A stretch of 64,000 nt of DNA from Desulfobotulus mexicanus (GCF_006175995.1 NZ_VDMB01000009.1:1-64000); one strand, 5' to 3'; numbered from the stretch's first letter, positions 39,744-49,118 are shown. Notes: a model not told the origin generated them from the letters alone. Program-made: numbers and translations.

Positions 39744-40894
39744 AGGAAAAAGTGGCTGCTGCCTTTTCTGCCAAAGCTCACACCTATAATGAACATGCAA
39801 GGGTGCAGCGCAGGGCATCGGAGATTTTTCTGGATTATCTTAAAGATTTTTCAGGAAATATGCCCGAGGCTCCTGTCCTTGAAATCGGATGCGGAACGGG
39901 TTTTGTCACAAGGGGCCTGCTGACCCTTTCAGGGGAAAGGCATCATCTGATAACGGATATTGCTCCTGCCATGGTAGAGCTTTGTGGGGCGGATCTCAGA
40001 AGGGATTTTCCTGAGGCATCCATGGATTTTTCGGTGATGGACGGAGAAGTTTTGCAGAAAAAAAGCTCTTTCGGGCTTGTGGTTTCAGGCTTTACCATAC
40101 AGTGGTTCACAAACCTTGCGTCAAGCCTTGAAGCTCTTGTGGAAGCCCTTCTGCCCGGTGGTCTTCTGGCCCTTTCCTTTCAGGGGGATGGCTCCTTTGC
40201 GGAGTGGAAAAATATCTGTGATAAAGAAAATCTGCCCTTTTCCGCCAATCCCCTGCCGGATGGAGCTACCGTTGCGCAGATCCTTCAAAGGGCCGGATGT
40301 CATGTGAAAATATTTAGTGGCCGCATGGTGGAATCCTATCCTTCGCCGAAACATTTTTTCCGTTCACTGGGGGCCATTGGTGCAGGGACATCCCTTTTGA
40401 AAGAACAAAGAGACCCCATGCTCCTTTCCCGTATTATGAAATCCTGGACCAGAGCGTGTGGGGGCAGGCCGGTGGAGGTCAGTTACAGGGTGCATTTTGT
40501 TTTTGCGGTGAAGCCGGAAGATGAGCTTGCTACCAGAAATAAGTCTATCCTTTATCCACCTTTCCCGCTGGCTGAAACTCCCGAAGCCAGGGGCTTGGGT
40601 GAGGAGTCAGCGGATCGCCCTTTCCCTGTGGCGGTGGCTGAGGCTCTCGAAGCCAGAGGCCGGGGTGAGGGTTCAACAGATCTCCCTCTCCCTCTAGCGG
40701 TGGCTGAGGCTCTCGAAGCCGGGGGCCGGGGTGAGGGTTCAACAGATCTCCCTCTCCCTCTGGCGGTGGCTGAGGCTCTCGAAGCCGGGGGCCGGGGTGA
40801 GGGGACTTTTTCCGGGAACAACCAATCCGAAGAGCAGTCTGAAGAAAGCAAAGGATATATTGAATGGCAAACCTTCCCCGACGTTTTTTTGTAA
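39740..40894 (+). CDS. bioC: Malonyl-ACP O-methyltransferase BioC with repeat-encoded C-terminal tail
   Basis: 384 residues, where BioC is normally about 250-280. Methylates malonyl-ACP to prime pimelate synthesis. SAM motif VLEIGCGTGF at 46-55 and the BioC-type FTIQWFTNLASSLEAL segment are intact, and the normal domain ends near residue 263 (HFVFAVKP). The last 120 residues are encoded largely by in-frame 66-bp repeats (three 22-residue copies of a unit containing AVAEALEAGGRGEG). ATG 39740 overlaps the esterase stop (ATGA); the tail overlaps bioD by 31 bp. Probably active, tail function doubtful. Confidence 0.88.
   Translation: MKEKVAAAFSAKAHTYNEHARVQRRASEIFLDYLKDFSGNMPEAPVLEIGCGTGFVTRGLLTLSGERHHLITDIAPAMVELCGADLRRDFPEASMDFSVMDGEVLQKKSSFGLVVSGFTIQWFTNLASSLEALVEALLPGGLLALSFQGDGSFAEWKNICDKENLPFSANPLPDGATVAQILQRAGCHVKIFSGRMVESYPSPKHFFRSLGAIGAGTSLLKEQRDPMLLSRIMKSWTRACGGRPVEVSYRVHFVFAVKPEDELATRNKSILYPPFPLAETPEARGLGEESADRPFPVAVAEALEARGRGEGSTDLPLPLAVAEALEAGGRGEGSTDLPLPLAVAEALEAGGRGEGTFSGNNQSEEQSEESKGYIEWQTFPDVFL
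40561..40806 (+). repeat. 66-bp tandem repeat array inside bioC
   Basis: One diverged unit (40561-40620) and three near-identical 66-bp units (40621-40686, 40687-40752, 40753-40806 partial). Each contains ggctgaggctctcgaagcc, the reverse complement of the intergenic 22-bp repeat core. Sixty-six is three times 22 and divisible by three, so copy number changes keep the frame. Confidence 0.92.
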
Positions 40895-41541
40895 GCGGAA
40901 CGGATACGGACATCGGCAAAACCTTTGTTTCCGCCCTCTGTGTGGCAGGGCTTTCTGCCATGTACTGGAAGCCTGTGCAGACGGGATTCCCCCCGGACCG
41001 GGACCGGGATACGGTACAGCGCCTTACGGGTCTGGATGATGGCCATTTTTTCCCGGAGAGTTTTTGTTTTAAAGAGCCTGTTTCACCGCACAGGGCTGCC
41101 GAAAAGGAAGGATGTGTGATCCGGCTTTCGGATTTTATGTTGCCGGATTCCGGAGATCGTTATCTGGTGGTGGAGGGGGCAGGGGGGCTGCTGGTTCCTC
41201 TGGCAGACAATTTATATATGACGGACCTGATTCGGCATCTGGATCTTCCCGTTCTCCTTGTATGCCGCACGGGTCTTGGCACCCTGAACCATACTTTTTT
41301 ATCCGTTGAAGCCCTTAAAAATCGTGGTATCCCCATTGCGGGAATTGTGGCCAATGGGCCTCTCCACATGGATAATCTTGAAGATCTTACACGTATGACG
41401 GGTGTTCCCCTGATTGCCCATGTACCTTTTTGTGATGACATACAAAGACAGGATCTGAAAGCTCTCTTTGAATCCTGTTTTTCTTCCTTCTCCGACAGAA
41501 AGAGAGTTGGAGTCTGCCCGGTACGCAGGTCTCAAACCTGA
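40864..41541 (+). CDS. bioD: ATP-dependent dethiobiotin synthetase BioD
   Basis: 225 residues. Closes the ureido ring of dethiobiotin. P-loop-type FFVSGTDTDIGKTFVSA, MYWKPVQTGFPPD, and LVVEGAGGLLVPLADN are the family motifs. The start lies inside the repeat-extended tail of bioC with AAGGA upstream. Last gene of the bioF-esterase-bioC-bioD run. Confidence 0.94.
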   Translation: MANLPRRFFVSGTDTDIGKTFVSALCVAGLSAMYWKPVQTGFPPDRDRDTVQRLTGLDDGHFFPESFCFKEPVSPHRAAEKEGCVIRLSDFMLPDSGDRYLVVEGAGGLLVPLADNLYMTDLIRHLDLPVLLVCRTGLGTLNHTFLSVEALKNRGIPIAGIVANGPLHMDNLEDLTRMTGVPLIAHVPFCDDIQRQDLKALFESCFSSFSDRKRVGVCPVRRSQT

Positions 41542-41640
41542 TCTGTTAAATATGCTGAATCTTGATCTGAGTGCCGGGGTAAGGAAAGAGTTTCGGGGCG
41601 AATTCAAACCCGGAAATGGCTTTATATCAGAAAGGAGCCT

Positions 41641-42792
41641 GTGCCTGAGATGATACTTATGGATTGTGAAGAAAAAATTGAAGTTGAAAATAATGATGAG
41701 ACTCCTGAAAATCCCGATGATGAGAAAAATCTGGATTCTGTGATGCAGGAGCCTTTCAATCCTGCGGAGATCAGCATTATTTCCAAACCGGATACACTCC
41801 ATAATATCATTGAACGACTTAAGCATGGTGAGATTGACATGAACACGGATTTTCAGCGTCATGCCGATCTTTGGGATACCCAGAAAATGTCCCGCCTCAT
41901 TGAATCCATTCTGATCCGGTTTCCCCTTCCTGCCTTTTATTTTGATGCTTCCAACGAGGAAAAATGGCTGATTGTGGATGGCTTGCAACGACTTTCTTCC
42001 ATCCGCAGGTTTGTTGTGGAAAAAAAGCTGAAGCTGCGGGGGCTTGAATACCTCAAGGAGTTTGAGGAGCTGACATGGGATGACTTGCCGCGAACCCATC
42101 AGCGGCGCATGAACGAGTGTCCTGTCACCCTTTTTCTGATCCAGCCAGGAACACCGGATGCTGTGAAATATTCGCTTTTCAGAAGAATCAACACCGGCGG
42201 TCTTGTGCTGACGGATCAGGAAATCCGTAATGCCATGGCAGCACCGCCTATCCGGGGCTACCTTGAAAAGCTGGCGCAGGAAGACTGCCTGAAAAGACTT
42301 GTGGGAGATCAGAGCCGGAGGATGGTAGATCAGGAGCTGGTCTTGCGATTTCTGGCTTTCCACACAATGGATTACGGAGAAAGCAGAAAGAACATTGCTA
42401 CCTTTCTGGATGAGATGATGGACAAGCTCTCTAAGGCCTCTTCGGAAGAGCTTTTTTCTTTGGAGCGGGATTTCCACTGCGCCATAAAACGGTGCTGGGA
42501 TATCTTTGGTGGAGAAGCTTTTGAAAAAAGAACCCTGAGCCAGAAAACGGGCAGGCGGCGAAAGAATGCTACCCTTTTTGAGGTATGGACAACGGCCCTT
42601 GTAAGACTATCAGATGAGGCAATGGGGATGCTACAGAGCAGAAAAGAAATGCTTATACAGAAACACCTTGAATGCATGACAAATGATCATGATTATTTTC
42701 GATCCATTTCCTATTCAACCCAGAAAAAGGAACATTTCCATATCCGAAATCAACGGGTTGCAGCTATGATTAAGGAGGTGCTTTGTGCTTGA
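41641..42792 (+). CDS. DUF262 (GmrS-type) domain protein, cassette gene 1
   Basis: 383 residues. DUF262 signature: DFQRHADLWDTQKMSRLIESILIRFPLPAFYF (from residue 70) and VDGLQRLSSIRRF (112-124), the ParB/Srx-like NTPase-nuclease fold found in GmrSD type IV restriction and related defence proteins. There is no DUF1524 HNH domain, so this is a DUF262-only protein. The N-terminal 40 residues are acidic. Start is GTG 41641 or ATG 41650 after AAAGGAG. It overlaps the next gene by 8 bp. Defence role inferred. Confidence 0.82.
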   Translation: MPEMILMDCEEKIEVENNDETPENPDDEKNLDSVMQEPFNPAEISIISKPDTLHNIIERLKHGEIDMNTDFQRHADLWDTQKMSRLIESILIRFPLPAFYFDASNEEKWLIVDGLQRLSSIRRFVVEKKLKLRGLEYLKEFEELTWDDLPRTHQRRMNECPVTLFLIQPGTPDAVKYSLFRRINTGGLVLTDQEIRNAMAAPPIRGYLEKLAQEDCLKRLVGDQSRRMVDQELVLRFLAFHTMDYGESRKNIATFLDEMMDKLSKASSEELFSLERDFHCAIKRCWDIFGGEAFEKRTLSQKTGRRRKNATLFEVWTTALVRLSDEAMGMLQSRKEMLIQKHLECMTNDHDYFRSISYSTQKKEHFHIRNQRVAAMIKEVLCA

Positions 42793-43888
42793 GTTCATGC
42801 GTATTCAGAGATTCAAATCTTTAAAGGATATTTCTTTTCCCCTTGTATCCCTTAATATTTTTAGCGGTCTGAACGGCATGGGTAAATCTTCTCTGATTCA
42901 GGTACTGCTTTTGCTTCGTCAGTCCATGGAAAAAAATACCCTGCCGGATAAGGGGCTTTTGCTGAAAGGGGACTATGTGTCTCTGGGAACGGGTCAAGAC
43001 ATCCTTTCCGAAAATGCCGAAGAGGAAACCATTGATTTCACACTGGTCTGGCAGAATACCCCACCCGTTAACTTCAATTTTAACTATGCCGCCCGCTCCG
43101 ACCTCCAGCCTTCAGGAGCAAAAGTTCATTTGCCCGTGGACAGAAGCTTCAGCCTTTTTACAAAAAATTTTCAGTATCTTTCCGCAGACCGCATCAGCCC
43201 GAAGGCTGCTTATGAGGCATCGGATTACCATATCAAGGATCTCAATTCCCTTGGCAACCATGGGGAATACACGGCCCATTATATTGCTGAGTACGGGTTG
43301 ATGCCCATAGCATTGAAGTCCATGCAGCACCCGGCTGCGCCTTCCTTTTCCCTCCTCGACAACCTTGATAAGTGGATGTCTGAGATTTCCCCCGGAATAC
43401 GCATCCATGCCCAGCTACATCAGTCCATGAATACGGTTTCCCTGAATTATGCCTTTGAACAGGGGGGAGATATTACAGCGGACTTCAAGCCGCAGAATGT
43501 GGGGTTCGGGCTCACCTTTGTGCTTCCCGTTCTTGTGGCCCTCCTGAGGTCAAGGCCGGGGGATATGCTGATCATGGAAAACCCCGAAGCCCACCTTCAT
43601 CCCGGTGCCCAATCTGTTCTGGGGCGGCTTTGTTCCATTGCTGCCATGGGCGGGGTGCAGCTTTTCATTGAGTCCCATTCGGATCATTTTCTCAATGGTG
43701 TCCGTGTGGCTGTGCGGGAGAGGGTTATTTCCCATGAAGAGGTAAGGCTTTTTTACCTTGAACGGGACAGGGCCTCAGGCCATGAGGTTTTTGTAAGCAG
43801 CCCTGAGGTGGATTCCGAAGGCAGGATCAGTTTCTGGCCCAGAGGTTTTTTTGATGAGAGCGACAGGCAGCTGGAGAAGCTGTTATGA
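42785..43888 (+). CDS. AAA15/DUF3696-type ATPase, cassette gene 2
   Basis: 367 residues. ABC/SMC-like ATPase: Walker A GLNGMGKSS at 28-36, Walker B DMLIMENPEAHLHPGAQ from residue 261 with catalytic Glu266, and the switch ESHSDHFLNGVRVA from 297. The C-terminal region with FWPRGFFDESDRQLEKLL matches DUF3696 ATPases. GTG 42785 follows AAGGAGG by 5 nt. It overlaps both neighbours (8 bp and 4 bp), so the three products are probably made together. No TOPRIM or HNH domain is fused. Likely energises or senses for a defence-type complex. Confidence 0.82.
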   Translation: MLEFMRIQRFKSLKDISFPLVSLNIFSGLNGMGKSSLIQVLLLLRQSMEKNTLPDKGLLLKGDYVSLGTGQDILSENAEEETIDFTLVWQNTPPVNFNFNYAARSDLQPSGAKVHLPVDRSFSLFTKNFQYLSADRISPKAAYEASDYHIKDLNSLGNHGEYTAHYIAEYGLMPIALKSMQHPAAPSFSLLDNLDKWMSEISPGIRIHAQLHQSMNTVSLNYAFEQGGDITADFKPQNVGFGLTFVLPVLVALLRSRPGDMLIMENPEAHLHPGAQSVLGRLCSIAAMGGVQLFIESHSDHFLNGVRVAVRERVISHEEVRLFYLERDRASGHEVFVSSPEVDSEGRISFWPRGFFDESDRQLEKLL

Positions 43889-44859
43889 TTTCCTGCCTTG
43901 TTTTTAACCATCACTGCCTTCCCTTTGATGCCATCGAAGATGCGGACGATTGTATTCCGGAGTTTCTGAAAATCTGCATACGCTTGCAGAATGTGGGTAT
44001 CAGGACAATTCTTGTGGATGAGAGTGTGGATGCTTCATGGTTTCGTCTCTGTCTGGCAAAGGGATATTACTGGCAGGACTGGTATGAAAAAAACCTTGAG
44101 AAAAACAGGGATCTGATTCGGGCTTTCAGAAGTCTTGCCACAAGTCAGCCCCTTTTCAGGCAGGAAGATTTTGATCTGGGTCTGGATTTTTTTGAGGTTC
44201 GTTTTCAGGGAGAGGCTTCTTATTCCGCCCTTCGGGCAGCCGCCTGGAAAGAGGTCCCGCTTACAGGTTTTCCCACCCGTCATCCATGGAAGACTTCACC
44301 GCTGACGCTTGAGGTGACAAGCATGGGAGCGGACGAAGGACTTTTTGTGGTTCAAAAGGACGTGGTGAATTTCTGTTCACTGGAGATTCTGGAAAAAGAA
44401 ATTCAGGCCCTGCTTGAAAAAAGAAATCAGGGCATGGATTCGGGCAGGAGGCTTTATGAAAAACGGAAAGAGTTTTTTCCTCACCTTGTTTTTTGCGGGA
44501 ACGCCATCAACCAGCTGCGTTCCTGGTCCCAAAGTCCTACCCTTCTTCAGCAGGTGAAGGAAACCCTCACGGCCCTGAATACCTTTTGTGAGCAGTGGCA
44601 GGAAAACATGCACAGGGAGTGTTCTGCGGAGAGTCTGAGAAAGGCCGGGCTAAATCACAGAATGAGCGGGGAATCGGAAACTGTGATGAAGCGGCAGGAC
44701 TTGAGGAAGGAGAGGGAATTCTGGTTGCCGGAAGGCCGCAAGGAATTTTTTCAGAATCACATCAAACTGTCCCAGGGGTTTCGCATTCATTTTTTTCAGG
44801 AGAGTACCACAAAGACAATTTATGTGGGCCATATCGGGCCTCATCTTAAGCTTGGATGA
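43885..44859 (+). CDS. Unrecognised protein, cassette gene 3
   Basis: 324 residues, no family I can name. It opens with CLVFNHHCLPFDAIEDADDCIPEFL, contains GYYWQDWYEKNLEKNRDLIRAFRSLA and a Lys/Glu-rich middle, and closes with HIKLSQGFRIHFFQESTTKTIYVGHIGPHL. That ending resembles short RelE/HigB-like toxin folds, but this is a hunch from wording only. No membrane segments or signal peptide. Translation is coupled to the ATPase gene by an ATGA overlap and a terminator follows, so it is the last member of the cassette and the likely effector or specificity component. Confidence 0.7.
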   Translation: MISCLVFNHHCLPFDAIEDADDCIPEFLKICIRLQNVGIRTILVDESVDASWFRLCLAKGYYWQDWYEKNLEKNRDLIRAFRSLATSQPLFRQEDFDLGLDFFEVRFQGEASYSALRAAAWKEVPLTGFPTRHPWKTSPLTLEVTSMGADEGLFVVQKDVVNFCSLEILEKEIQALLEKRNQGMDSGRRLYEKRKEFFPHLVFCGNAINQLRSWSQSPTLLQQVKETLTALNTFCEQWQENMHRECSAESLRKAGLNHRMSGESETVMKRQDLRKEREFWLPEGRKEFFQNHIKLSQGFRIHFFQESTTKTIYVGHIGPHLKLG

Positions 44860-44899
44860 GGCCATGCAGAAAGGGGGGTATCCCTCCCCCTTTTTTTTA
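44837..44899 (+). terminator. Double hairpin terminator after the three-gene cassette
   Basis: GGCCTCATC (44837-44845) pairs with GATGAGGCC (44855-44863) across the stop codon. Then AAAGGGGG pairs with CCCCCTTT and runs into a stretch of Ts ending near 44899. Confidence 0.82.
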
Positions 44900-45055
44900 G
44901 AAAGAAGGAAGCATGATGCTGCGGCAAATTTTTATGTGGCTGGTGGTTTTATTATTTCTGGTTCTGTTTGTTTTTGGTGTTTAATGATTTGATTTTGCGG
45001 TATAATTTGCAAGATATAATTGCAATCCATAGCAATAAAAGGGGATTTTTTCCTT

Positions 45056-48000
45056 ATGATTTTTCTTCACGCCTCATGGCTGGACGGCAGGCTTCACCTC
45101 TGGGCTGAAACCCAGCCGGAATCTCCCTTTGTTCCGAAAAGCCCCCGGGGCCGTAAGCCCCTTCAGCCCAAGGCCAAAATCTTTCCCTATGATCCCAGCA
45201 ATCTTGTTCTGGGAAGTGTTTTAAAGAAGACCTTCCCGGAAATCCGGGCTTTGAAAAAAGATTTTCGGACAGCATCCCTTTTTCTGCCTACCCTGAAGGG
45301 CTGCCCTCTGCCTTCAAGCCCCCTCATTGCCCAATTGCCGGAAGGCAATGGGGAACCCTTAAGCCTTCACCCCTGGCTGACCTCAACCCTTGTCCTGGAC
45401 TGGCAGGGATGCCGGACGCTTTTGGGTCGCTGCATGGATGGACCCCTTCTGGAAAAGGGGGTTTTTGCGGGATCGGATCTTCTGTGGTGGGCCCAGATGC
45501 TGCGCTTTGTGGCTTCCCTTGCCGTAAAAGGAGCCTACCTGCCTGCTGTGCAGCGGGGGGAGCGAGGCGACTTTTATGCCCGCTGGCAGCCTCTGCCCCA
45601 TGGGGAGGATTACGATACCCTGGCCCGTCTTGAAGCCGCCATGCCCGAATCCTGCCGCTGCCTTGGGCCGGAGAACATCCTTGAAGCCCCTGCCATCAAC
45701 CGCAGGGAGATTCTCTATGCCTTCACAGCCTTTGCCCTGGATGCTCTGGTGCGGGAAAGCATGGGTACAAGAATCGAAAGTCGCAGTGCATCCAGCATCC
45801 ATGATGCCTGGCTGGCCGCCCTCGGTTCCGGGGATGCAAGGTTTGTGTGGAAGGAGACATCCGCTTTGGAAGGGCTTGAAACCCAGCTTCTGGAATGGCG
45901 AAGGCCCTTGGAGGTCAGCGCCTCAGCACGGGCAAGGCTCTGTTTTCGTCTGGAGGAGCCGGAATCCGGGGATGAAGAGACCTGGCAGGTGCGTTATCTC
46001 CTTCAGCCCTATGAAGATCCGAGCCTCATGCTGCCTCTGGAGGTGTTCTGGAAAAAGCAAAGTGTAAAGACCAAAGCCTTCCATGCGGTGGCGGGGGATG
46101 TGGGAGAATATCTGCTTTCCGCCATAGCCCATGCCAGCACCATCTGCGGTGCTGCAAAGGAAAGTCTTTCCGGTAAAAAACCCAAAGGACATACCCTGGA
46201 CAATGAGGGTGCCTGGAGATTCCTTGCCCAAGAGGCTCCGGTTCTGGAAAGTACGGGTTTCGGGGTGATTCTGCCCGGCTGGTGGCTGGGGAAAAGCGAT
46301 AAAAACCGTATCCGGCTGAAAGCTCTGGTGAAAAGTCCTTCCATGAAAGCTGCGGCCGGTCTGGGGCTTGAAACCCTGATGAAGGTGGACTGGGAGGTGG
46401 CCCTCGGGGACAGTCTTCTTTCTTTAAAGGAGCTGGAAGCCCTTGCGGGCATCAAAGGCTCCCTTGTACGTATGAAGGGGGTCTGGATGGAGGTGGACGG
46501 GGAGAAAATCCGTCAGACCCTCGCCTTTTTGAAAAAAAAGATGAATCAGGAGATGAAGGCTTCGGAGATCATGCACATGGCCCTTGGCGTGGCCTCCGAA
46601 CACCTTCCCCTTGAGGTGGAAGAGGTGAAGGCCGAAGGCTGGATGAAGGATCTGCTCAAGGGTTTGAAGGATGGGGGCAGGCTTAAGCCTGTGGCACTGC
46701 CTGAAAGTTTCTGTGGTACCCTGCGGCCCTACCAGCAGCAGGGCTTTTCCTGGCTGTATTTTTTGAAACAGTGGGGCCTTGGGGCCTGCCTTGCCGATGA
46801 CATGGGGCTTGGGAAAACCGTGCAGACCTTAAGCCTGGTGGCCAAGGCCCGTGAAGAAGGAGAGAAAAGGCCCGTGCTTCTCGTTTGTCCCACCTCCCTT
46901 GTGGGCAACTGGCGCAGGGAAGCGGCCCGTTTCACGCCGGATCTCAAGGTGATGACCCACCATGGAAACGATAGAAAAAAGGAAGATGCCTTCAGAAAAG
47001 AGGCCATGGAAGCAGGTCTTGTGATTTCAAGCTATGGGCTTTTGCAGCGGGATGGGGATTTTCTTTCCGAAATGCACTGGGCCGGTGCCATTCTCGATGA
47101 GGCCCAGAACATTAAAAATGGTCAGACCGGACAGTCCAAAGCTGCCCGGATGCTCAAGGCAGACTACCGCATCGCCCTTACGGGAACACCGGTGGAAAAC
47201 CATGTGGGTGATCTCTGGGCCATGATGGCTTTTCTCAATCCGGGGCTTCTCGGTTCCCAGGCGGCCTTTAAAAAGAATTTTTTCACCCCCATCCAGATCC
47301 GGGGCGATGCAGGGGCTGCACAGATGCTCAAACGCATCACCGGCCCCTTTGTGCTGCGCAGGGTCAAAACGGATAAAAAGGTCATTACGGATCTGCCGGA
47401 TAAACAGGAAATGAAGGTATTCTGCACCCTCACAAAGGAACAGGCCAGCCTCTACCGCGCCACCCTGAAGGATATGGAGGCTGCCCTGGAATCCAGCGAA
47501 GGTATCCAGCGCAAGGGCATGGTGCTGGCAGCCCTTTCCAAACTGAAGCAGATCTGCAACCATCCGGCCCATTTTCTGGGGGACGGCTCTGCGGTGGAAG
47601 GCCGTTCGGGCAAGCTGGAACGGTTGACGGAAATGATGGAAGAGGTACTGGCAGCCGGGGAAAAGGCCCTCATTTTTTCCCAGTTCAAAGAGATGGGTTA
47701 TATATTGAAAAAACATCTGCAGCAGAGTTTTGGTCAGGAAGTTCTTTTTCTCCATGGAGGGACACCGGTAAAGGACAGGGATACCATGGTCAGCCGATTT
47801 CAGGCTGGAAAATCCGGGCCGAAGATTTTTGTTCTCTCCCTCAAGGCCGGAGGCACGGGCTTGAATCTCACCGAAGCCAGCCATGTGTTTCATTATGATC
47901 GCTGGTGGAACCCGGCCGTGGAAAACCAGGCCACGGACAGGGCCTTTCGCATCGGTCAGAAAATGAATGTGCAGGTGCATAAATTCCTCTGCGCTGGAAC

Positions 48001-48148
48001 CCTGGAAGAGCGCATTGATGCCATGATTGAAAAGAAAAGTGCCCTTTCGGAAAGCATTGTAGGTAGTGGCGAGGGTTGGGTTACGGAATTGTCCGCCAGT
48101 GCCCTGAAGAAGGTGTTGGCCCTTTCTAAAGAAGCCGTAGGAGAGTGA
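45056..48148 (+). CDS. SNF2-family DEAD/DEAH helicase with DUF3670
   Basis: 1030 residues. N-terminal MIFLHASWLDGRLHLWAE and the following 500 residues correspond to the SNF2-associated region (DUF3670-type). The motor has Q/Walker A ADDMGLGKTVQTL (about 579-590), motif II ILDEAQNIKN (about 678), ALTGTPVENHVGDLW, and the C-terminal helicase half with LSLKAGGTGLNLTEASHVFHYDRWWNPAVENQATDRAFRIGQ. A double-strand DNA translocase, possibly remodelling nucleoprotein. ATG 45056 gives the usual N-terminus. Paired with a SWIM protein 1 bp downstream. Confidence 0.92.
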   Translation: MIFLHASWLDGRLHLWAETQPESPFVPKSPRGRKPLQPKAKIFPYDPSNLVLGSVLKKTFPEIRALKKDFRTASLFLPTLKGCPLPSSPLIAQLPEGNGEPLSLHPWLTSTLVLDWQGCRTLLGRCMDGPLLEKGVFAGSDLLWWAQMLRFVASLAVKGAYLPAVQRGERGDFYARWQPLPHGEDYDTLARLEAAMPESCRCLGPENILEAPAINRREILYAFTAFALDALVRESMGTRIESRSASSIHDAWLAALGSGDARFVWKETSALEGLETQLLEWRRPLEVSASARARLCFRLEEPESGDEETWQVRYLLQPYEDPSLMLPLEVFWKKQSVKTKAFHAVAGDVGEYLLSAIAHASTICGAAKESLSGKKPKGHTLDNEGAWRFLAQEAPVLESTGFGVILPGWWLGKSDKNRIRLKALVKSPSMKAAAGLGLETLMKVDWEVALGDSLLSLKELEALAGIKGSLVRMKGVWMEVDGEKIRQTLAFLKKKMNQEMKASEIMHMALGVASEHLPLEVEEVKAEGWMKDLLKGLKDGGRLKPVALPESFCGTLRPYQQQGFSWLYFLKQWGLGACLADDMGLGKTVQTLSLVAKAREEGEKRPVLLVCPTSLVGNWRREAARFTPDLKVMTHHGNDRKKEDAFRKEAMEAGLVISSYGLLQRDGDFLSEMHWAGAILDEAQNIKNGQTGQSKAARMLKADYRIALTGTPVENHVGDLWAMMAFLNPGLLGSQAAFKKNFFTPIQIRGDAGAAQMLKRITGPFVLRRVKTDKKVITDLPDKQEMKVFCTLTKEQASLYRATLKDMEAALESSEGIQRKGMVLAALSKLKQICNHPAHFLGDGSAVEGRSGKLERLTEMMEEVLAAGEKALIFSQFKEMGYILKKHLQQSFGQEVLFLHGGTPVKDRDTMVSRFQAGKSGPKIFVLSLKAGGTGLNLTEASHVFHYDRWWNPAVENQATDRAFRIGQKMNVQVHKFLCAGTLEERIDAMIEKKSALSESIVGSGEGWVTELSASALKKVLALSKEAVGE

Positions 48149-48149
48149 C

Positions 48150-49016
48150 ATGAGCAGGTACTGGAATTCCGGTTTTTCGGCCACAAGGCCAAGGGAAGTG
48201 AAAGACGGTATCCGTGCGGGTTCCCAGAAAGGTGCCATGGCATCGAAATGGTGGGGAAGGCGCTGGATCGCTGTGCTGGAGGCCATTGGCGGCAGTACCC
48301 GCATGGCAAGGGGAAGGAGCTATGCCCGTAAGGGGCAGGTTTCCAGTCTGGAGATTCTTCCCGGTGAAATTCGGGCCAGGGTGCAGGGATCAGCCCGCAC
48401 TCCCTATATGGTCAGTATCAAACTGAGAACCCTACAAAAAACTGAATGGAAGAAGGTGGCCCATGCACTGATGGAAGCCCCCCTTGTGGCGGCCAGGCTC
48501 ATTGCAGGAGAGATGCCCGAAGAAATGGAGGCCATCGCCCAAAGGGTTTCTGTACCTTTTTTTCCCGAGAAAAACAAAGACCTTGAAACAAACTGCTCCT
48601 GCCCGGACTGGTCAGATCCCTGCAAGCACATTGCTGCTGTGTATTACCTTGTGGCAGAGGCCCTAGATCAGAATCCCTTTCTTCTGTTTCAACTCCGAGG
48701 GATGGAACGGGAAGCCTTTGTTGGCCTGCTGGGATTATCTCCGGAGAGGGGGGAAGCCCCAGAGTCGGAAAAGGCGGAAGCCCAGCCCCTGAAGTCGGAG
48801 GCCCCGATCTTCTGGGGTGAAGACAGGCAATATACGGGCCTTGTGCCTGTGGCAGATGCCAGCATGCCGGAGGCCTTTATCCGAAGACTGGGCAGACCAC
48901 CCTTCTGGCGATCCAGCCGGGCCTTTTTTCCCCTTATGCAGTCTGTATATGGAAAGGCTGCAGCTGCGGGCCTTGATCTGTGTGCAGGGGGGATGGGGGA
49001 GGATGGGGAAAGGTAA
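48150..49016 (+). CDS. SWIM zinc-finger protein partnered with SNF2 helicase
   Basis: 288 residues. SWIM motif C-x-C-x(n)-C-x-H seen as NCSCPDWSDPCKHIAAVYYL (about 149-168). The N-terminus WWGRRWIAVLEAIGGSTRMARGRSYARKGQV is typical of the proteins encoded next to bacterial SNF2 helicases. Starts one base after the helicase stop, so the two probably work as a pair on DNA. The C-terminal 90 residues are rich in Glu, Ala and Pro. Confidence 0.88.
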   Translation: MSRYWNSGFSATRPREVKDGIRAGSQKGAMASKWWGRRWIAVLEAIGGSTRMARGRSYARKGQVSSLEILPGEIRARVQGSARTPYMVSIKLRTLQKTEWKKVAHALMEAPLVAARLIAGEMPEEMEAIAQRVSVPFFPEKNKDLETNCSCPDWSDPCKHIAAVYYLVAEALDQNPFLLFQLRGMEREAFVGLLGLSPERGEAPESEKAEAQPLKSEAPIFWGEDRQYTGLVPVADASMPEAFIRRLGRPPFWRSSRAFFPLMQSVYGKAAAAGLDLCAGGMGEDGER

Positions 49017-49085
49017 AAAAAGGGCAGAAAGTACTATACTCCGCATGGTCATTCTTGATACATGGGGCAATCTTGAAACGATATT

Positions 49086-49111
49086 GTAGGGGCAGGCCCC
49101 CGTGCCTGCCC
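49086..49111 (+). repeat. REP-like hairpin headed by GTAG
   Basis: GTAG, GGGCAGGC, loop CCCCGT, GCCTGCCC with a perfect 8-bp stem. Inverted partner at 49119-49144. Confidence 0.78.
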
Positions 49112-49118
49112 TGGTTTT

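Noticed and set aside
47027-48304. 425-codon minus-strand open frame antisense to the SNF2 helicase
   Set aside because: Antisense shadow of a strong helicase gene with no domain signal.
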